Of a stretch of DNA of 64,000 nucleotides, positions 39,703-49,600 are shown piece by piece. The notes below the pieces were generated by a model. That model saw only the letters and a list, made by a program, of their open reading frames with translations, was not told where the DNA came from and searched no databases. Each line of letters starts with the position of its first letter. Within the stretch, counting starts at the first letter, position 1. The translations under genes were made by a program, and so were the position numbers. The stretch comes from Ophiodon elongatus (taxonomy: Eukaryota > Chordata > Actinopteri > Perciformes > Hexagrammidae), in contig JACSYO010000728.1 of assembly GCA_016806645.1 (NCBI GenBank), positions 296,001 to 360,000 of the forward strand, read 5' to 3'.

Positions 39703-42119
39703 CCACAGAGAAGTATTAGAGCTGCACTTTAATCACAATAAAGAGCAGATATTCGATAATAACGATGATCATAATAAAAAACTTTCAAGGGCGGGTCCAT
39801 TATATATTTTTAAGTTATTATATAATTCTGTAGCTCCCCAGTGGTGTCCCTTATATATTCATCCGTATATTTTCCCAATGCCTAAAAATGTTTTCCATGT
39901 GACCTGACATAGGTCACATGCTGGATGTATATCTATATCTATTCATAGATATAGATATACCTCGCCCATCAGACAACCCTTTCTGAGGGGCAACGGAAGG
40001 CGCTATATTGTTTTCTTCATAACTATTGGACTCCATTGACAAAAACAGTAAGATAATTGCATGGGTAGCTTTAAATTAATTTAAGGCATGAGCGAACAGC
40101 ATCAGCATTCCTTTGGGGTCATGTTTCTGTCCACCTGGTGGAAGTGGAAGTTGTATATTAAGTCTCTTTAGCTGCTTAATGTTCTAAAATGAAAATAGAC
40201 AATAGTTGTCTGGAATCCACAAGCCCCATTCCAGCAAACGCAGCTGACCTTCTTGACAAATTGACAACATATCCTCCTCTGTCAGATACACACATCGATA
40301 TTCAGCATAATTCATGATTAATAAGTACATCATGTGTAATCATTGCCAGCCGAGACATTGATTGGCCTTAAAGAATAGGTGGAAGTTTGTTAGTTATTAG
40401 TGTGTGTGCTCCCCACGTCCCTCTCCCCATCAATTACTCATCGGGCTGGATGTTTAATCTTGTCAATTTCTCTTTAACGCACAGTCAGTTCTCCACGATT
40501 CAATTTGCAGCTGAATGATACATAACGGCAGTTCTACCGCGTGTGTGTCATCCATTCACAGAGCAGGGGGCCGAGGGGGGGATGGAAAACGGGTCAACTT
40601 GATCGAAAAGCTGTCACACTCAACAGAGCTGAACCACAATTTCTTAAAAGGGGCAGTTTTCCCCAAACGCAACCTTTCAGATCGAGCAGATGATAGAGAG
40701 AAGGTTTTTTCTTCATCCAGCGGATTCAGGATTACAGCAACGATTATGGCATCTTTGATACATCCAACTTGCCTCGGGGGAACAGGGAGGACGGACATGT
40801 GACATGGCACACTCAATAACGGATATTTGCAGAGCACTTGGAGCTTTGACCATAGTGCAACGGTAAAGTGTGTCTATTTGCATGATTAGATTCTGAAAAG
40901 TGAGGAGCAACATAGGAAATGTGAAAAATGAGCTAAAAGGCATGCTGATGTTGCCATACTGCTGCTGCTGCTGGCATGGATGCAGGCACCGGTTGCAATT
41001 TTGCAAACTACAGAGTTAATAAAATATCACTCCGCTCCTCCTCTCCATATTTGTAAAACCAGATGTATGTTTTATGTCCTTATTCATCAAAAAGAAAAAG
41101 GTTTGCATCCAAGGACTCTGGATAGAAGATGAAAAACCTCTTTCCGTTTTGCAAAATAGTCTTTTTTAGTATGTTTACCTTTTTTTTTTTGCTGCATATA
41201 ACCCTAACCCCTCGAGTGTCATTGAATACTTCAAACACAGTGGTGCAAATAATAAAAAAAAAGAATTGCAAGGCTGCTAAATCTGCACAACTAAGGAAAA
41301 AGAAAACATGTAATTCTCAAAGCACCCCCTGCCAGGAAAAAATGACGTCTCGGTGCTCCTGTGCTATTTGCACCTATTTTAATTAGGTAATATGCAGATA
41401 TTTTGCACAAATATTGGCACCTTTTCTATGCAAATGAGGGGCATTGCCACTTCACACAGCACTGACAGACTGGGATATGGAATCGCAAATACGGTCTCGC
41501 TCTCTGTTACAATAAAAATTCTCGGCTGAAGTTTTAAAGTATGCCTCCGCAGCTTGTCGGTGCAGGGCCTGAAGCTTGTGGTCTGTACATTTCACTCTTA
41601 GTTTTCTCTCTCGGCCATTGTTCTGCCGACTGTGTTCTTGGCGCAAAGGCAGCATTTTATACTGAGCAGAATCCCTGTGGTGTTTCAGCATCAATAGATT
41701 ATTTTTACCAGTGCACTTTGGACGGATCGCCTCCAACATGGGACCAAGGTTATCCATTCTTTGCTTTGGAAACACAATTCGAACTGCCCCCCACCGCCCT
41801 CCCCCTCCCATTTTAAACTTGTTGTAGCTCTGAACCTAGTAAGTCAGTCTCAACCTCATTCTTAAAGTGGGGGTTGCATGGGGTACAAACTGAAAAGCAA
41901 AACTCCAGCAGAAAACTTGGCTGGAGTATGTTTGGGAAATTGAAACCCAGCCTCTCCTCCATGTGGACAGAGTTACAGACACAAACAGAGGCTTAGAGAT
42001 CCCTGTGTCTCTGGACGTCGATGGGCTCGCAATCAATGAAGCGTCTCAGGAAAGTTTTCAGCAGCCTGTCTGGAGACTGGAGGGATCCATGTTACCCAAA
42101 CTAGGAAAGAGCACTTCAA

Positions 42120-42189
<70 letters not shown>

Positions 42190-45100
42190 AGAGACTTAAG
42201 AGGAGTGAGGCAGGAAGCAGAGGACGAAAGGTATAAGAAGAGAGGATGACAAAAGAGACGAAGGTGAAAAAAGGAATGAGGAAAACGAAAAGGAGGAGAA
42301 TGACAAGTGGGAGAAAAGGGAGGAGAGGAAGTAGACAACGTAGGAAGAGAGAAAGGGGGGAAGAAGGAACAGAATCACAATAAAAGGAAGGAAGGAAAGG
42401 AAAAAGGTGGGGAGAAGGAGAAGGAGCCAGGAAAAGTAAGGAATGAAAAAAGACTAAAAAGCTATAAAACGTGTGTGTGTGTGTGTGTGTGTGTGCTGAG
42501 GATGGCATCTGGATATGTTTATAGCAATGGGTCAGGGACCGAAAGCAACCCCAGAAAACCTGGCCAGGCTTCATGCTCCTTCTACACACCTACACGGAAA
42601 CAAACACAACACATGTGTCACTGACTTTACTTGAGTTACATAACTCACACATAAATGAGACAAGCCAAAAGTACAACACAATAGCCTCAAACACAACACA
42701 CACTCTGCCTGATTGTCTGTACTCTTTTCCTTTGTTGGTTGGGTTGGTAGGTTCAGGAAGGATGAGAGGGATCGGTTAAGGTTAGACTAAGAATATAAAG
42801 GTAAGTGAGAGGCGGAGTAGGGCGGATCGTGCCTTTAGGAAAACATAGTACAGCCACCAGGAGGGTCCAATGACGTGATTCCACAAATTGCCATTGTTTG
42901 TTGCAGGAAGAGTGTGTATATTCAGAGCAATGAGCCTTCCGAACAATAGCAGTTTGTTTTCTGGATAACAAGCTGTCGGACAAATGGGATTTTGGGCCTA
43001 TGGGAGATATTTTTGCGCTATTGGTGTTTCTGGAATAATGGGCAGTCGGAACAATGGCCTGGCACTGTCAGGTGGAGGGCAGTCACAGTCATAGTGAAGA
43101 ACATTTGAGACGAGGGGTTCTTATCTTGTGTCCTGCATGTTGTTTGGTGTCGGTAACTAAAACCCTTGGCTACGGTTGGATAAAGATTTAAGTTTAATAT
43201 TGGAGAAGCCAATGGGTCAGGTCTTGAGCACTGACTTTTTCAATCGTTAATCAACATCCAAATCTTTCCCAGACGTTCCCCAATTGCTGCGAGTTGCTTA
43301 AAGATAACTGTAAAACATGAATAATGTTACATAATATATAAAAATGATTCCAATAGATTCCATGCAGTGAGGTTACAGAATTTAGAGGTAGGAATAAGAG
43401 TACTGGTTAAAGACTGTATATAGGAAGTGGATGTAGTAACCATGACGTCAGCCATTGGTTTGTGGACTTTAGCTTTTGAAGCCTCAAGTTCTGCATTTTG
43501 CTGGTCACCATCTTGGTTTTTGGCCGACGCTGTTTTCGTTTTTTGATACCAGAAGTGACATAAGAGGGTGGAGCTAAATACATTTGAATACTGAGGAAGA
43601 CATTTTCGTGACCAAGTGGTTACAATTAACCTTCATGGTGTTGTTCGCTTCAGAGCAAACAACACTGTGGTAGCGACCTGTCAATCACAAGGTAGCCCCG
43701 CCCTTAAGCATACCCTGTTTTATTGTCTGTTTTAATCTAAATTGGACCAAACTTTACAAAATGAACAGTTGAAGAAGACTTGAAACTAGAGATTGAGACC
43801 ATAAACTCATGTTTACTGATGTAATTAATTAAGTGAGAAGTAGTGTCGTTTTCTCATAGACGTCTATACAATCAGATGTCTTTTTGCAAACAGAGGAATT
43901 GCCGCCTGCTGGCCATTAGAAAGAATGCCAGTTTAAGACACTTTGGCATTGGCTTCACTTTTCAGACCCGTAGGTTACCTCCTGCCTGATACCGATATCT
44001 GATATTAACATCAGGTGCAAATGGGGCCAATGAGAAAGACAACCAGGAGTAAAAAAAACAGCAGACTTGGAATAAATCAAAGAAAGAAAATCTCTATCAG
44101 AAGTCGTGGGGCCTTCCTCACCGTTAAATCACCCCTGTTCCTCTGTCTGTCCCTCGCTCTCTGTATCCTCTGTCCCTCATACTCTCTCATTTCCATTTTC
44201 TCTCCCACATGGTTGTTAATACGCACGTGTAAACAACCGAGGCCAGAGGGAGACATCAGGAATTCCAGTTGGGCCCACAAGAATTATGCAATCACACAGA
44301 ATGACACACATGACATCTATAAATTCAACTAATACCTTCCTACAGTCCTTCATTAAGTCTCATCTGTCAGCTGGTTCCCACAATGCAGCACCATCCAGCA
44401 TCTTCTCTCAACTCCACACACTCACACTTCTCTTAACGCGACGATCGGAAACACAACATACACTGACCTGCTCATGGAACTCGATCCCCATGCTCAGCGT
44501 ATTGATCAGAATGGCGATCATAATCCCTCGTCCGAAGTACTTGCTGTCCACGATCTTCCTGAACGTGTCGCACACGAGCCTCCAGAAGTGCACCACCTTT
44601 GCTGCTGTTTTGCCCAGACTGCAGCGCTGCTTCTTGGGCTGCCGGCTGTCTCTCCTGTCCTTGTGGTGGAGGTCCTGGGTGAATTCGTAGATGCCATCGC
44701 TATCGGAGTCTCCGGGCGTCTCGTTGCCCTCCAACTCGTTGGCCAGGGCCTTGGCGCAGAAGGGGCAACTCTCAGGGTCCAATGTCATAGCGGCCGTGTC
44801 CATGGCACTGCTGGTGGTGCTGAGGTCGCGGGCCGACAGCTGGCAGGACAGCTGGGCTGCAGCCGAGTGAGAAAAAAGGTCAGATGGAGAAACTGAGACG
44901 AAGAGCGGAGAACCGCAGTGAAATCAGAGTGATTGACTGATGAATAACATAGGATTAAGTGGTTTAGACAAATTGTCAAGTCCGATGAAATAGATCTGTC
45001 GTGAAGAACAACCTTTTTGGACAGTTGCGTGCGTATCAGAGGGAGTGTGTGTGTGATGGGCAGTGTGTGCTATGAGTAATGCCTTGTGTCTGCGAGCTGA

Positions 45101-46634
45101 GCTGTGGCCAGTCTGGCTGGCTGCCAGCTTTTCCACCGTCTGTACAACCTGAACAGACCTGGCCTGACTTTTTCTGCTGAGCCCACTGGCTTTTTGGAAC
45201 TTGGCCGGGGCCAGACGGAGCTGGCTGCGAGCTTTGACATGAAGGATTAACATTTATTGACTCTAATTAGCACTCTTTCTGTCACTCACCAAAAAGAAAA
45301 AAAAACAACTCTGGACCCTGTTAAAAGTTTGAGGCTTAATCACAACAAACCAATACCGTACTCCAAATGGATGATTGCAGAAAAAGGAACACTTCCAGTG
45401 GCGTGTCACTTGATTGAGCAGTGGTATGGAAATTAAGCACAGATTCTGACTGAATGAGATACTCTTGTTATTTTCAAACCTCTTTTTGCCTTCCAAGTTT
45501 TATTTTTTTTCTTAATCAGAATACTGAGCAAACGCAGCAGAGCAGAACACAAAAGGAATGCAGCAAATAGAGTTAATCAAACACTTTCCAAGTTTCTGAT
45601 TGTATTCATGATCATGATTTTCAATGCAATGATTTTCAAAGTCTGTGAGTTTGCAGTGATTTGTCTACCTGCGGGAGTGCGTGTGTCCGTCAGGCTCGAT
45701 GGCCGTCTCTCCAGGGACACGGGTGGGATGTTCAGGTTGAAGCTGATGTTAGTCAGAGTGCTGGCAGCAGCACTCCCTCGTCTGGACTCCGCCAGGGCTC
45801 GGGCCTGCAGAGTGGGGTAGTTCTTTGGCCCTGGAGCCGCAAAAGGTACAGAGTTCCTCTTCATTGCCCGAGACACAGGAGCTGGGGCAAGGGAGGAGGG
45901 GCCCGGTGTTGGCCCCAGGTTTGTGAGCGAGGGGTTGCAACGGAGAGTTTCTGTGTGGAATGCACTGCGAACTGAAGATGCATTGGCAGCTCCCTCAGAA
46001 AGTTTGGACAAAACGGCCAGGTTTGTGTCGGAGCTGGCTGCTGTCATCGACGGCGGCGCGGCGAGATGCCCAGCGCCAGTGGTTGCCACGAGGGCCCCTC
46101 CGTTGTTGTTATGTGCACCGGCCTCAAAATCCCGACCCTCCAGACACCGTATGCCCCCTCCGCCCCTCAGGCTGCCATTACCCAGGTGGTAATGGTGGTG
46201 GTGGTGCGCCATTTGATGAACCGACACAGATCCCTGCCTGGAGGACTTCCTCCTCCTTCTCTGGCTGCGTTGGGGCTCCGTGGCCGGGGGCGAGGCAGCA
46301 ATATTGAACCCGGCGCGGCGGGCCAACAGCCTGCAGATACGGGCCACTTGTCTGGCGCCCTTGTTGACGACGTGAACCAGGTACTTGAGCAGCTCATCGT
46401 AGCAGGAGCCCGGCTCGGAGAGGGAGGCCAGGGTGCTGGCGTTGGACATGAAGCGCACCCGTTGCGCCTTCATCAGCTGACTCTCCCGTTGCTTGGTCTC
46501 CGAGAACTGCGTGGCGATGACCACCAGGCACAGGTTGATCATGAAGAATGAGCCAATCTGAGGACAAGGAGGGGGGGGGCGACATTCTTATTCACGCACT
46601 CGCACGCGACTGACCCACTTGTTCAATCATCAGC

Positions 46635-46670
<36 letters not shown>

Positions 46671-49600
46671 CTGGTGGCCCCATGAAGTGGCACTTACAAT
46701 GATGAGTAGGATGAAGTAGATGAAGTTGTAGAAGGAGTGAGCATCCATCACAAAGTACATGATGTCCACCCAGCCCTCCAGAGTGATCACCTGAGGAGGA
46801 ACACAGGCATAGGACAGGAATATAGAGGGACAAGGAAGAAGAAAGGAAAACAGGGGTCAGACAACTCAAACAAGAGTTGGAATGAAAATAGGAATAAAAA
46901 GAGACCATATTTCACAGTCCGGAGTGTTCCCAGACTCAGCAGAAGACTAATCCCCAACATTTCTCTGGTGTGCTTTACCCCACGCAGAGCAGCAGCCAGA
47001 CTTTTGGGGGAACTCATCCCCAATCTGGCTCTGGTCCTCCAAAATTATCCCCCTCAGCTAGAGAGGGATGAATGGACTCTCCAACAGAAGGCCTTTCAGA
47101 TGATGTGGAGATAGTGAGCAAATGGTGCGGGAGAAAAGTGGTGTGGCTGTTGCGACCTGCTAATCCTGTTAGTCCTATTTCTCTGATACACCAGCCGCAT
47201 TTACCCCCCCTCATACCTCTTTGTCTCCATCTTGTATTACAGGCTTGGAAGTCAGCCAGACGCTACTGTATGTGCCTCATGGCAAAATCTTCTCGCAAAC
47301 GGAATCCTTTTTCCTGTCCGGAGCGAACGGCCGCTTTACCTGAAAGATGGCAATCCACGCGTAGCAGATGTTGTCGAAGTTGATGGCTCCCTTGAAGGGG
47401 TTGACCAGACCAGCAGAGCAGTTGTTGTAGTACTGGTTCCAGTTGACGCAGGTGGTGTTGTCGGTGCTGTTGTAAAAGTCTGAGCTCAGGGTGCACTGCA
47501 GGCCTCCTTCATCGTACACCTTGGGCACCAAGCTGCAGTCCCTCCTGCCGTTATATCCGGGCTCGGAGCAGATGAAGGGGTTCTCGTCCTCGTTTTTGGT
47601 GTGGTAGTATTTCTCCAGCTCCACAGAGAGAGGGCTTTGGGGAAGGAAAAAGAGAGGACATTGTAGGAGTTAGCCTACACTGGCTCTAGTGAGTAGACAA
47701 ATGTGTTGAGCGATGTGCTTACAGTTGGAAGTAGATTGGTGTTTTTGAGTATTGCTAGCATCCGTATTAAAGATTGTTCTCTCTGGTGTCAGAAATTACC
47801 CTTTGTGTCCCTTTTACCCAACTGTTGGCACATTTAATATGATAACTATAAGTATTTTAAGTCAGAAAACTGAGCCCAAATGAGCAAAGGGGCCTTATAT
47901 TGCTTCTCCATTTTGATTAATAAACAGAAGAATATTGTTATTTCTTCATTTAAAAGTTATATAATCTTGCTTTAAGTATCGCCTACCAACTTAAATAAAG
48001 TGTAAAAAGATACTCTTGGGTCAGGCGCTCACAACAAACAGACAAAAAGTTATGGTATCATATATAAAAATGACGTGATCAATAACTAAAATGACAGAGA
48101 ATTCTCGTACATTTCACCAAAGCAAATGGAGAGATATGAGGAGTTACAAACTGTGACAACGCAAAACATCTAGGCACAAGGATAGCGAAGCCTTAAAAGT
48201 TAAATCACATTTCAAACATTTGTTCTTCACCTGCTTTTTTTACCCAGAACATTTCCTGAAGGGCAATGACACGTCTGCCCTCGGGGAAGCATCCTTGATC
48301 AAACCGTAACCTGCTCCTGCTGCCAAGTCAACAGCAGTTGAAGAATGAAGCGGTGATTCTGCCTTTGGGCTTTTGGTGCTCGCAGGGTGGAATTTAAAGT
48401 GGATCAACTTTAAAGCCCTAAAGTCTACAGGTTTTAATTCCATGCAAATCCTCCAGCAGCGGATTTTTACTGATCACCAGTCCTTCCGACAGATAGGAGG
48501 GACTAATCAGCGAAGCCAGCTGTAATTGTGTTGACAAACCTGGGGGCTGAATGGCTGGGGAGACCCCCCCCACGCCAAGCATTGTGCGAGACGAGGCAAA
48601 AACATGTGTTTGTTCGCCTGCCTGCTTCACCACCTCTTGGCATATCTGCTACAGAGCCCTCCTCTGTCTGGAATAACTGGTGTGTGTGTGTGTGTGTGTG
48701 CCTGGTGATTGTGTGATATCTGGCCCGTCTGTAAACACACATTCCTCTGCCCGGCAGCCTTTATTAATTACATAGTAGCCCTCAAATACTTGGAGGGACC
48801 AGACCAGTCCCATTTCAGGACCACAGCTGAAAAGAAAAATAGAAAGTAGCCGTGGACAAAGTCATGTGTTTATGACTTTGGACATAGAGCCAGACGTATA
48901 CGCCATCCATCTGATGCAGAAATACAGTCCTTTCGGATGCAGAGGAGAAAAATTTATGATGATGAAAGAAAAAAAAAATTGCCAGCTCACCAAAGCCATT
49001 ATGCATGGCTTAAATTACAGCTGTGAGGTGTCATAAATCCTACAAAGAGTAATGAAGCCAAGATGACGCTGGAAACATGAATAAGTCATGGGTGCCCATG
49101 TTCCACATACCATGATCTTTCTCATTATTCCAGGGCTCGTGGCTCTCCCATTCATCATTATGATGAGACTGTATGATTGCTAACCTCATCGACTTTTGTG
49201 CGTGACCCAGTTTAGTGTGCCGGGTCAAGGCTTACTCCATAGTGTTACGTTGGTCTCCAGAAGACCTGTTCACTCTTGTTTGTGTTGCTTATCTCGGATA
49301 TAACACAACGATCATGAATAAACTAATATAACCAGTCATCTTGTCTGTCTTTGGAATATATAAGAATTTTATCAAAATGGGTGTAAATATATAACTGAAT
49401 ACATAGGCACATTTTCAATACCTTCCATTTGACTACTTATAAGGATAATTTTGGTATATAACGACTTTGGTCTTCTTTTCACAGAGTGGTCATTATTTCT
49501 GGTGGTTATGATGTAAATCTACACACCAAAGTAATAGCGGAACCTATGGATATAAAAGCCAAGAAAGAGAGAGCGTTGCTTTAGCCTCCCTGAAGTAAGG

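Larger units (their letters stand above)
30930..44467 (-). other. 13.5-kb intron between exons 5 and 6
   Basis: The largest intron fully inside the window. It holds CA/GT arrays (30941-31252, 31531-31603, 34527-34603, 35449-35698, 37127-37191, 39670-39700, 42471-42495), GA arrays (39067-39126, 42120-42186), two interspersed repeats (32870-33260, 43420-43990) and inverted repeats (37664-37691, 39896-39960). No exon was recognised. Confidence 0.8.

Noticed and set aside
41201..41215. Telomere-like ccctaaccc
   Set aside because: Only about one and a half units; chance level.
41541..41816. Plus-strand open frame beginning MPPQLVGAGPEAC
   Set aside because: No similarity recognised, intronic and opposite to the gene, no plausible splice context.
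44924..45253. Minus-strand open frame as a possible extra I-II linker exon
   Set aside because: Exons 4 and 5 already join in phase with homologous sequence on both sides, and the frame has no matching content.
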